Below, one piece after another: positions 45,446 to 54,819 of a stretch of DNA of 64,000 bases (the stretch's first letter is position 1; each line of letters starts with the position of its first letter). Where the stretch lies: positions 30,515,501-30,579,500 of the forward strand of contig CP141130.1 in the NCBI GenBank assembly GCA_035236585.1. The letters run 5' to 3'. Under the pieces are notes generated by a model that had not been told where the DNA came from, did no database searches, and worked only from the letters and a program-made list of their open reading frames with translations. This DNA is from Warburgia ugandensis (Eukaryota > Streptophyta > Magnoliopsida > Canellales > Canellaceae). The translations under genes and the position numbers were made by a program.

Positions 45446-45990
45446 TTGAAGAATTTTTACACCTATAAGAGAAAACATCAGGTGCAAAAGAAAGAATATC
45501 TCATCAGACAAGCTAGCTCAATATTGCAACACAACACCCCACTAAAGTATATAGATTCAAAGTGTCCCATTATATCATGTGTCATTGGGGAACACAAAAT
45601 TGATGGTGCACTACTTCATATGGGGGTCAAGTTTTAACCTTTTACCTTATTCAATATATAAGGAATTAGGTGTAGGAGTGATAAAAAGGACTACCACCAT
45701 ACTACAATTGGTAGATAAGTTAGTTAAAGTTCCACATGATGCAGTAGAGGATGTGCTGGTTTAGGTTGATAAGTTTTTATTTCTAGTAGACTTCCAAGTC
45801 TTAAATACATAGCTTCTAGAAAACCCTAGTAGTGAAATTCTAGTCATTTTGGCTTGTCTATTCTTGGCCACATCAGATGCATAATTAATTATAGGAATGG
45901 AACCACGTAGTTGTCTTTTGAAAACATGGATGTTAAGCTTACCGTCTTTCATACAGGACAACAAGACTCTGAAGAACCTCTCGAAGTTAA
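45446..45990 (+). pseudogene. OTA-2 aspartic protease (decayed)
   Basis: ASSILQHNTPLKYIDSKCPI then ISCVIGEHKIDGALLHMG and, one frame over, SSFNLLPYSIYKELGVGVIK followed by TTTILQLVDKL and VPHDAVEDVLV. The active site reads H-M-G where OTA elements have D-L-G, so the catalytic Asp is lost, and a frameshift falls in the same place (about 45625). Further on, EEPLEVNMIQSLLS and DPLKACVSHF match the start of the linker that in OTA-3 leads to RT. Confidence 0.82.
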
Positions 45991-46140
45991 TATGATACAG
46001 AGCTTACTATCCCTATAATCTTCTAGCTTTGATCCTCTAAAGGCTTGTGTATCTCATTTTTGTTTTGATGATTTTGATATAAAAAGTTCCACTAATGAAG
46101 TGAATGGTTTACTTGATACTGTCCATTAATGGACATTTCT

Positions 46141-46695
46141 AAATGGCAAGCCCAAGTAAGATCCATTACATTTCCCATGTTAACATTTGAGCCTTCCATT
46201 GCCCAAGAAACAACCAATTTGAACCTATCACCTTTACCTATTGATACCTAATTTGAGAGTTTAGGTTCATGTGAAACCTTATGTATGACTGCAAAATAGG
46301 AAGGGGAGTTTGTTAATGTTTTTGTGGAACATCAACAAACTCCAAGGTGCATAAGTGGTACCATTCATCGTTTAAGCCCCACTACTTCTCTACATCAAGG
46401 GGAACAAGATGATTCTTTTAGAGGGATGCAGAGTGAGCTTAGCCCTAACTTTTAGGAAGATGTAATAGAGGAACATGTTCAAAATTTTGATGTTGGCATT
46501 CTATATACGCAATTTGACCAATCAAAGGCTAAGTCATCTCAAATTGATCCAAATAAATTCTCCTTCATGGTGGTCCATCATGCTCTATTGTTATCACCAC
46601 CACACATCTCTAGGTGGCTAAAATATATTGATTATCATAAAACTTTAAGGTGGAGTGAAATTACTCTGGATACTCTTCCATTATTAGAGTTAGAT
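46141..46695 (+). pseudogene. Unrecognised 185-codon degenerate frame in the place of RT-integrase
   Basis: From 46141 a single frame stays readable to 46695 with only four internal stops, including at the end. It includes FPMLTFEPSIAQETTNLN, EFVNVFVEHQQTPRCISG, DVIEEHVQNFDVGILYTQFD and SPPHISRWLKYIDYHKTLRW. I see no RT, RNase H or integrase motif and do not recognise the family. It starts just after the protease-RT linker of OTA-2 and ends about 180 bases before the post-pol palindrome. OTA-2 therefore looks like a non-autonomous derivative in which about 3 kb of pol is replaced or deleted. It could also be an accessory open frame of this subfamily. Confidence 0.5.
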
Positions 46696-46874
46696 TAGGA
46701 TCCTTATATTAGTTTAAGAATAAGATAGAGTAGATTATTTAGATCATTTAGTTGCATTTGCATTTCATATAGACTATATCAATAGATCAATGCACTATGC
46801 TAAGAGTGCAAGTCATATCATTCTAACCCTTCTCTCTTTACTTGGTTATTTTATTTTTCCATGGTTGTTGTTCT

Positions 46875-46915
46875 AAACATTAAGGACAATTTTCAATTTA
46901 AGTCTAGGGTAGGGT
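46875..46915 (+). promoter_or_regulatory. Conserved post-pol palindrome of OTA-2
   Basis: AAACATTAAGGACAATTTTC followed by aatttaagtctagggtaggg: the plus-strand counterpart of 13872-13908 and 61597-61634. Confidence 0.65.
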
Positions 46916-48440
46916 ACTTCAAATTTTGATGTGTACAATTAGGTCTTTAGAGATATTTTTGAAAACTTTTTGAAAAAAATAATAAAAACCTTTTTGATAA
47001 AAACTTATGAAAAGTTCCTTTATAAGGATGAGAATTCAGATTTTTTTACTATTCAATATTTCTTTTGAATTTTAGCTTATTAACATATTTGTATACAATT
47101 AGTTTTTTTTTTTTTATCCTTTTTCTAAAGTATTCCATGAAAAGTTAAACTTGGAATAGTCATTGCACAAAATAGTCATATATATATATATATATATATA
47201 GTTTAAGTTGAAGAGAAAATATAACTTAGAGGGATTAAAGAAGATTAGTAGAGGCTACTAACCATGTGAGCTATGAGCTATAGAGCCATTCTTTCTTTTT
47301 GAGGATTATAAAAATTCCAAACTTTTCTTCAGTGGATAATAATTTACTAGTTAGTCTCACTATCCTTCATCTTAGTTAACTATTAGGAAAACATCTTATA
47401 CACTATACCATTTATCTCTAACATTAATGATTATGTTTAATTCATATGAAGCCTCAGAAAAAATAGTAGCCATCCTTGATAAACCCAAAGCCTTTAGCCT
47501 TCCTTAAGTTATTTTCTACTAGTTAAAACCTTTAAGCCTTTAGAATAAGCCTTTTCTTTGTGAGCCCATTAACCATTACCCATATTGAGACACTATAATA
47601 TATCCATTACCTAAGCAATGAAAAGAGGAAAATCAAATAAAGGCTATATACCAAAAGTCATAAGAAAAAGTCAAAAAATTAAGAAAAAGTGTAAAAAGAA
47701 ATAGCCAATGAAAAAGAAATGTTCACTCTTATGGTTATAAAAGAAAGTTGTAATAAGCTTGTCTTAAACCTATATTTCATCCTAATAGAAGTCCTAACTT
47801 GATCTTAGGAGTAGTATGACTTGGATATAGTTATAAGTGAGTTGGGGATTTGATAGTGTAATAGTCCTAATACTTGATATCCTTTCATGAGACCATTATC
47901 ATTCTTTCAAAGTTATTGTCCTTTTCTATAGAATATGTGAGAATTTTGCACTTGATTAACATTATCCTACTTGCATATAAATAAGAGATTCATCCCTTTC
48001 TAAGATACTTCTTTTTTAGTGTTAAGAATATCCCATGAGATTTGAAGTTAAAGTATACATTTGGATAGTAATTTATGTTATAATTTCCTTAGAGACCTAA
48101 AATTGTATATGTATTGCCAATATTTACACATTCACATTATGAGATTTAATGAATTAATGGGATGTCTTTGGCATAAGGGTAGGATTTTGAACTGTTGATC
48201 ATTTTTATTAGCATGTTAAAGTTAAGAGTTTAATATAAGCTGAATATAAAATATATAAAAAAATAAAAAAATCTTTAAGATAAATGAAGGAATTTCATAA
48301 GGATTTTGAAAATGTTTATGGGTAGCATTTTTGGAGATCCTAGTTTCTTTCCTATTTTCTTATATTATTTAATTATGTATTTTAACTTTTAAACAAGTTA
48401 TTATGCTATTATGTTTATTTTGATTCATCTAATTATTTCT
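46916..48440 (+). other. OTA-2 3' noncoding region
   Basis: AT-rich noncoding sequence with a (TA)n at 47179-47200. The stretch 47880-48330 is repeated, diverged, at 54241-54690 (shared blocks: tgagatttgaagttaaa, tttggatagtaattta, aagggtaggattttgaact). No gene is seen. The stretch 48440-48900 is unassigned. Confidence 0.65.
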
Positions 48441-48944
48441 CTAACATATTACAATTTCTATACCATCTTGATTAGTAAGATCTATCCATTACCATGATCA
48501 GTATGCTCTGTGGTCGCCACTTTGAGTGGATCCTCCATATCAGAAAATGAGGCACATAATGGATAACTGAACGCAAGATCTGGATGTAGAAAAATCTTCT
48601 AGTAGACACAAAAATTTTCATGTTTATCTGGTTAGTCTATTCACATAAGAGGTCAAGGAAACTATTTGTGTCATAGTTAGGATGTGTTTTGTCTTAGGAC
48701 ATACCTTGTGAAAGACACTATCAAATCTATTCCTTTTAAAAGTTTAAAAGAAAATATGAGAAATCTTAGGTTGATAAAAAATAAATGAGAGCAGAAGCAC
48801 TTATAATTCATGGAATCCTCTAGTTAGTTGTTGCCTTCTTCTTCTTTTAAGTCCTCAGAATCTGTTTCTTCTAGTGAATTAGATTTTTTATATGAAGTAG
48901 ATTATCTTCCTGAGATAGTAAAATCCATTTTACTTCTTTACCTT

Positions 48945-49620
48945 TTGTAAATCCTTATAAAGTCTTTGATAAACCATCTGGTTATATAGTAAAAAAGTCC
49001 AAAAAAAAATTGATAGGTCAAAAACAATTAGTCCTAATTAAAGAATATGTTCAAGCTTCCAAGTTTGACCAGTTTCCTATTCCAGCCAATGAATCTGAAA
49101 ATTTCATCACTCTAGGCATTCCCCATGACTTATTTTCAACATGGAAATAGTAAGAATTCACACAACTTCATTTTGGTGCTGTTAAACTTACTCTTACTTT
49201 CATGGTTGAAAAGGTCTTCCTATTATCTCTAGAATTGCATTACTTATTCTCATTTCAAAGAATATCAACATGACTATATTGGTATAGTTCAAATAACTTT
49301 AAATGCTAGCACTGGCATGTTAACATTCTTTCTAAATTTCAATATGTCAATTAGAGATCCTCATCTTTTTGATGTATTGAAAATTCAAGTTCAAATCACT
49401 GGAACACCCCAAGTAGACTCAACAATTGCAGCAACTCTTCACTATAAGATGATATATAGATTGCAAAACCATGCATTTGATTTTGCAGTCCCAGATCATG
49501 CCCTCTTCATCCAAATTTATCAAGATGCAAGACCAACTTGCACTTATATTTTGAGGAAGTTAACTCATCCAAAATAGAAGAATTTGTTACCAAAAAACTG
49601 GATTAAAAAGTATGAAAATA
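48945..49620 (+). pseudogene. Caulimovirid movement protein (30K type), broken
   Basis: Readable pieces: NFITLGIPHDLFSTWK (about 49100-49150), LHFGAVKLTLTFMVEKVFL after two stops, then from 49317 an open stretch with NFNMSIRDPHLFDVLKIQVQ and DSTIAATLHYKMIYRLQNHA. The IRDPHL and YRLQNH region is the conserved core of the caulimovirid movement protein, which in living relatives carries virus through plasmodesmata. Two adjacent stops near 49150 and a frame change near 49215 break it. It continues without a clear border into the next frame (49584-49883). Confidence 0.8.
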
Positions 49621-51170
49621 TTCATGAAGAATTTCAATTAGTTCAGTCATCTACTCCAATCTTCATCAAGCGATCAAATAGATTAGTAGAAACCAAGTTC
49701 CTCAAAGATTCTCAAGAGTCTTCTTCTTCGGATACTACAAATATCTTCCACAAAGAACTCAACCTTATTGAACCTACATCATATGTCCATGATCCTATTC
49801 CCATTATGTATTTCATCGCTTATGGAAAACCAATCTTTCAAGGCAAAGATCCAAAGATAGGTCACATAGGGTGGGATATCTAAGATTGTCAAGAATGTCA
49901 AAAAGAACTGATTGATCCAACAGAATATCAAGGGAAGAAAAAGAAGAAAAAATCCTCTCAACAAAAACTCAATGAAAGATATGAGGCATATAATCCAACT
50001 ATTGGAACTCTTGGACAGCCATCAGGAAAATTTGATTACTATGTCATCTATAGTGATACTCCTGTTGAAAACCCTTCTCAAAAGAAACCTCAAAAGAACC
50101 ATCCTCCAACCATAAATTCACCTTCTAAACCTCAAGCGCCTTTACCCAAACATTATCAAAAGGTTCTATCTCTTATTGATAATCTAGAAAAATCTCATCC
50201 ACCAAAACTAAAAATCTAGAAACTAAAAAACCCACAACCATCACAAGCCTCAAAAATCAGTATGATGACTTTAGCAGAATTTCTACCATTGTTAGAATTT
50301 GATTATCCACAACAAAACACAACTCATGCTTGGAAAATAAAAAATCCTACAAGAAAAAATGCAGAAGGTCATCTATAGAAAATCTCTGCAGCAGAAGCAG
50401 CCATAAATTAGTAAGTAGAAAATAAACAAGTATAAAACAAGGCCCTACAAAAATTATTGAAAATCAAAAGGATTTATCTACTACAGTCTCTTAGAAGGTG
50501 TCTTCCACTGATACACTTATTTTTGAGTTAAGAGAAAAGATAGACGTTCTTCATAAAGAATGCTATGTCATCACCACATCAGTCAAACATTTCTCTCTTG
50601 GAAACAAATTACTCAGAGAAAAGGAGGCAGAGAAAAGGTTCTTACAAGCTTAGCTTAGATCCATTGAAGCAGCTTAGAAAAAAAAAGAAGCATCTTAAGT
50701 ACAAAATGATTCAATTTTTAATCAACCACCAAAAATCTATCATACCTCAAATCAACCTCTCTCTACATCCATTACCCAACCAAATTATCCACACATGCTA
50801 CAACCGCTCCAAGGAACCCAATTTTCCTCTCAACAAAAATACCAACCTTTCCAACTACAACCTTTAGAAGAACTACAAAACACTTTCAACACTTTCAGTG
50901 AAGATATCTTCACAAAATTCCATAAGTCGATTCTTAGCCCAAACCCACAAAAACAAAAATAAAAACTGTCTATTCCATCAACCTCGACCAAACCATCTTC
51001 ATCAACAAATTGTTGGTTTTGACATTCTCCACAAATTTCCTAACCTTCGTTGGTCAGCGAAAGGTCTTACCCATAAACAAAACTTTCTTACTTGGTCTCA
51101 AATCCCAAACCTCCACCTTGCAGACACTTTTGACTCCATAAAATCCCAATTAGTCTAAGAATGTTGTGCA
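49584..51170 (+). pseudogene. Caulimovirid central region and protease-like end, broken
   Basis: An open frame of 99 codons (49584-49883) continues the virus text; then 49980-50410 reads in another frame with PTIGTLGQPSGKFDYYVIYS and MMTLAEFLPLLEFDYP. The middle (50450-50890) is rich in Lys, Gln and Pro, as expected for a capsid or assembly region, without a recognisable zinc finger. Near 50990-51150, GFDILHKFPNLRWSAKGLTH resembles the end of a pararetroviral protease (the G-x-D-F-L block). The protease active site was not found. Function is inferred from position only. Confidence 0.55.
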
Positions 51171-51275
51171 AAAAATCACACAAAATTCCTCACAAAATGT
51201 TCATCGCCTCTCTGAACTAATCCATCATTTTTGTCTCTTTCCATTCTAGAAAAATGAGGATATCAATACTACAAA

Positions 51276-51908
51276 AGCTAGTCAAAAAGGAATGAATCCT
51301 GAGCACATTGTCCTAGCTATTCAAGAACTATCTCAATTACAATCCCAAGGTTGCATTGAACCCACTTCTTCTTCATGTGCATGTGAAGCCTTTTATGTTA
51401 ATAAAAGAACTAAATATATTAGAGAAAAGCTTAGGCCTGTCATAAATTATCAACCTTGAATCAATTCCTTGTAGATGACAAGTTTTCTCTACCCTAAAAA
51501 CATAATCTCTTCCAGCATCTTTTTTATGCCAAAATTTTCTCCAAATTTGATCTCAAAGCAAGATTTTGGAAACTAGGAGTTCATCCTCAAGAACATCCAA
51601 AAATAGCATTTTGCATTCTAGATCAATATTTTCAATAGACTATCATGCCGTTTGGACTCAGGAATGCTCCTTCACAATTCTAAAAGGCCATGATCACCAT
51701 CTTCAAGCCCTTATTGGCCAATTACTTGATTTATATTGATGACATCTTACTATTTTCTCCAAATGCAAATTCGCATGGACAAATCCTCAAACAATTCTTC
51801 CACATATTAAAGGAATATGGAATCATGCTCTTAAAGAAAAAGATGCTCATTGGACAAATAATAATTGATTTTCTTGGAATGACAATTTTAGATGAAAAGT
51901 ATCAGTAG
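51276..51908 (+). pseudogene. Caulimovirid reverse transcriptase, broken
   Basis: HIVLAIQELSQLQSQGCIEP and EKLRPVINYQP open the domain; a frameshift near 51460 is followed by KFDLKARFWKLGVHPQEHPK, MPFGLRNAPS (51646-51675) and NYLIYIDDILLFSPNA (51721-51770) with the catalytic Y-I-D-D intact. Two in-frame stops flank the MPFGL block. GQIIIDFLGMTI ends the thumb-like part. It is more intact than the chromovirus RT at 31015 but cannot be translated as one protein. Confidence 0.85.
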
Positions 51909-52059
51909 TAGCCACACATTGCCACACATATCAAAGAATTCCTAGACAAAATCTTTAGTCAAAATTATACAACATTTTTTTGGAATAGTCAATTAAGCCC
52001 ATAGGGATGTTCTTTCTCAGTTTTTAAAGAAAGATCCTCCTCTATGGTCTCCCAAACAT

Positions 52060-52385
52060 ACATCAATTGTTCAAGCATTGAAAAGATTATCTGATCATCT
52101 TAAACCATTGCAAATTCCAAACACAGTGAAAAGAATCCTCCAAACATATGCTAGTGATGAATATTGGGGAGCTACAATTTTTGAAGAAAAGGATGGAAAA
52201 AGAAATCGATGTGGATACAAAACTGGAGCATTGAAGTCAACTCAGCTACATTATCACTCCACTTTCAAAGAGATACTAACAGTCAAAAATGGTATAGAAA
52301 AGTTTAAATTCCATCTCATTGGGCATACCTTCTTTGTAGAAATGGATATGTCGTATGGCAATATTATTTGAACCTGATATTTACA
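52060..52385 (+). pseudogene. Caulimovirid RNase H
   Basis: An open frame of 97 codons from 52078 contains TYASDEYWGATIFEEKDGKR, GYKTGALKSTQLHYHSTFKE and HTFFVEMDMS. The three acidic positions expected for RNase H (SD, KE, MD) are all present. It follows RT after a short broken stretch, as in all caulimovirids. Confidence 0.82.
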
Positions 52386-52559
52386 GATTTTGGCATCTCA
52401 ACACCCTTAGTTCAACAAGTTTTGGAATGAAGTATTGTAGTAGGATTGGAGAAATTTTTTGAACAAATCTCCAAAGAAATATTTTCTTATCGTAAAGTTC
52501 AATAATTATCAAAGAAACAGAGAAATAAGAAATCCTTCTCCTATATTCCAATGGTTAAG

Positions 52560-52791
52560 AAATGAAGATGGATGATATCATCCCAACAACAGCAATCTTG
52601 AATTCTATTACTTTTTTCAAACAGCCAGAAAAGAAGTTGGGAACTTGAACAATGATCTAGAAGATATTCTTATAGGGACATCTACACTGGCAGCCTTTGA
52701 TGTTTATTTCGTGGATTGCCAACCACCAAATTTATATGATAAAGAAATACCCAATTTTGTAGATCCACCCTTGCCCAATGATGGATGGGAT
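52560..52791 (+). pseudogene. Caulimovirid polyprotein C-terminal tail
   Basis: A frame reads NLEFYYFFQTARKEVGN, LEDILIGTSTLAAFDVYFVD and PPNLYDKEIPNFVDPPLPND, ending at a stop soon after. It lies about 180 bases after RNase H and before repetitive noncoding sequence. Assignment is by position. Confidence 0.6.
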
Positions 52792-52795
52792 TAGC

Positions 52796-53040
52796 CACCA
52801 ACCATTCTATTAAACACCTACCATTCCATTAACCACCTACTATTCACCAACCATCTACCATTCTACCCACCTAACATGGCCACCTTCCACTCTATTACCT
52901 ACTCGTCTTACCTACCACACTATAAAGCACCTACCACCTCAACTACTTTACAAGTCATCTACCACAACTACCAATCCATCATGTGCCATCCACTACTATC
53001 TTTTTCTAGTCAACATCAAGCTTACTTTATATATAAGGTG
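52796..53040 (+). repeat. C/A-rich short-repeat block with TATA-like end
   Basis: Irregular tandem copies of (C)ACCTACCATTC and ACCAACCAT over 52796-52950, then tactttatatataaggtgtt at about 53023-53042. The position after the virus reading frames suggests an intergenic or promoter region of the pararetrovirus; that is inference. Confidence 0.45.
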
Positions 53041-53109
53041 TTGTCATATCATCGCAATAAGTCATTTCCTTTTACTTATGAGTCATGTCCTTTTTATGTA
53101 CCCTAGCCA

Positions 53110-53600
53110 CCTTTCCTATGACAAAAAGTCAAACCAAAATCCTAAGGAAAGGAATATCTCAACCATCCAATCTCCTCCAAGGGTCCATACATCTTACGGT
53201 TTCTAAAACACTCACATGCACATCCATGTGCATTCCATATCCCACCTCCTTAGGAATTTCTTACTTATTCCTTAGTTTTTCTTTCTTTTTTTTCCTTCTT
53301 ATTTTCTCCCATTTTTCCACCTCCGCTTTCCTATTATGAAAATCAGGTCTCCACCCACTCTAACAACCACTTTCCTATTTGGTTTTACTCCCTTACCTTT
53401 CCTCTTAAGTTATCTCCTCGGTCCCTCTTTCTTTCTTTTCCTTCAACCCAAAGACTTTCTTGTTCTTTATTTCTCTTTCCTCTCTCATCTTATTCCCTTT
53501 CATTATCATCTCCCATTTATCAATTCTCACATGCTATCTTACCATGTGATAAATCTCATCCACTTATTGCTAATTATCTCTTAAAATTTCACAACTATAG
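53110..53600 (+). repeat. OTA-2-type LTR fragment
   Basis: Parallels 33200-33700 of the OTA-2 LTR: ccaaaatcctaaggaaagga, ccatacatctta-ggtttct, cacatccatgtgcatt and the pyrimidine-rich block with ctctttccta/c. Neither LTR end is present. Open frames here are low-complexity artefacts. Confidence 0.75.
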
Positions 53601-53619
53601 CATAGGATTATTACTTAAA

Positions 53620-54238
53620 ATCTTCATCCAATAGTGTAATTCCATATGGAATTGGCTAAGATGGCTTGATGGCTTCTTGCTTGATGGCTTGAGTGGCTTA
53701 ATCCCTTAGCTTCAAGACTTAAATGAGTTGGCTTCCTCAGGTTTCCTTGTTAGACTAGGAAACCTTATGCATGGCTCCTTCTCATGCAAATGTAGTGGAA
53801 ATGCATGGCTTATGCATGGGCCCATTTTAATCACCTTTAGCTCTTCCAAATACTTCTTTACTAGCCTTAGAGATAATCTTGGACCTTGATCACACTTTAG
53901 ATAGATGATATTTAGGCCTTGGCTTGTTTTGGTTTCCTAATTAGACTAAGAAACCTCATGACTGGCTTCAATTTCCATCTCGATAAATCTTGGCCATTAG
54001 ATTACCTTTTCATGACCTACAAAAGATAAGAAATCCTAATTAAATCCTAAAAAAATATGATTATTCACATACCTACTTTGGATTTAGTCTCTGAACATGA
54101 AAAATATTTATTTTTGAATTATTAGGTAAAAAAATGCATGTGTCATAATTTTTGGCAAAAAAAAAGCTAATTTAACACTATAAGTTATAACACATGGCTC
54201 TTAATTGCATACTTTTTATACAAATTTGGACTCCCATC
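53620..54238 (-). repeat. OTA-1-type LTR fragment, inverted
   Basis: Corresponds to the right part of 10110-12299: atgcatgggcccattt, agataagaaatcctaatt, aaaatgcatgtgtcata and a terminus cccatca at about 54237. It is orientated opposite to the LTR pieces on either side. Confidence 0.7.
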
Positions 54239-54240
54239 AC

Positions 54241-54815
54241 TTTCCATGAGACCAATTATTAGATTTTTCTAAATTATCATTCTTTTTATGAGATATGTGA
54301 GATAATTTGGTTTGATACACATTATTTAGCTCACATATTAATGAGAGTACTATCCACTTCTGATTGACTTTTTTTCGTGTTAATTATATCTTGTAAGATT
54401 TGAAGTCAAAGCATACTTTTGGATGGTAATTTAGGTTATAATTTACTTGGAGGTTAACAATCATGTATATATATTGGCTATATTCACACATTCATAGTCC
54501 AAGTCTTAATTAGTAATGGACTATCTTTAGCACAAGGGTAGGATTTTGAACTACACCAATTAAATTTATTGAACAATGAAGGGAAGAAATTTCTCTAAGA
54601 TAAAAAAAAGGAATTTTCATGAGAATGTTTTTGAAATTTTTTTTATAAGTATCATTTCTAAAACCCTCATGAGACTATAACTCATCCACTAGGGGTTTAA
54701 AGTCTTTATACCATATGCTAAATGTAGGCAACTACACCTATGAAAGTCGATAAGGGTCTTAGATTATTTTTATTTTGTAGTTTTGCTCGAGGACCAAGAA
54801 ACTGTAAGTCTAGGG
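54241..54815 (+). other. OTA 3' noncoding region with polypurine tract
   Basis: Diverged copy of 47880-48400, then gctcgaggaccaagaaac and the tract aagtctagggg (54805-54815) just before an LTR start. The text gctcgaggac...taagtctagggg is the usual ending of OTA internal regions. Confidence 0.75.
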
Positions 54816-54819
54816 GTAT

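Larger units (their letters stand above)
48900..52800 (+). mobile_element. Endogenous pararetrovirus (Caulimoviridae) fragment, decayed
   Basis: Order of domains on the plus strand: movement protein, a basic/proline-rich middle, protease-like end, RT, RNase H and a C-terminal tail. RNase H follows RT without an integrase, and a 30K-type movement protein precedes them. This is the caulimovirid order, not a gypsy order. Stops and frameshifts occur throughout, so it is a fossil. The style resembles the endogenous florendovirus group, but the genus is only inferred. Neither end is sharp. It lies between the OTA-2 3' noncoding region and OTA LTR fragments. Confidence 0.82.

Noticed and set aside
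43780-46700. Search for an RT in OTA-2 hidden by frameshifts
   Set aside because: No LDxxxGYxQ-, PFGL- or (Y/F)xDD-like block was seen in any plus frame between the protease and the post-pol palindrome.
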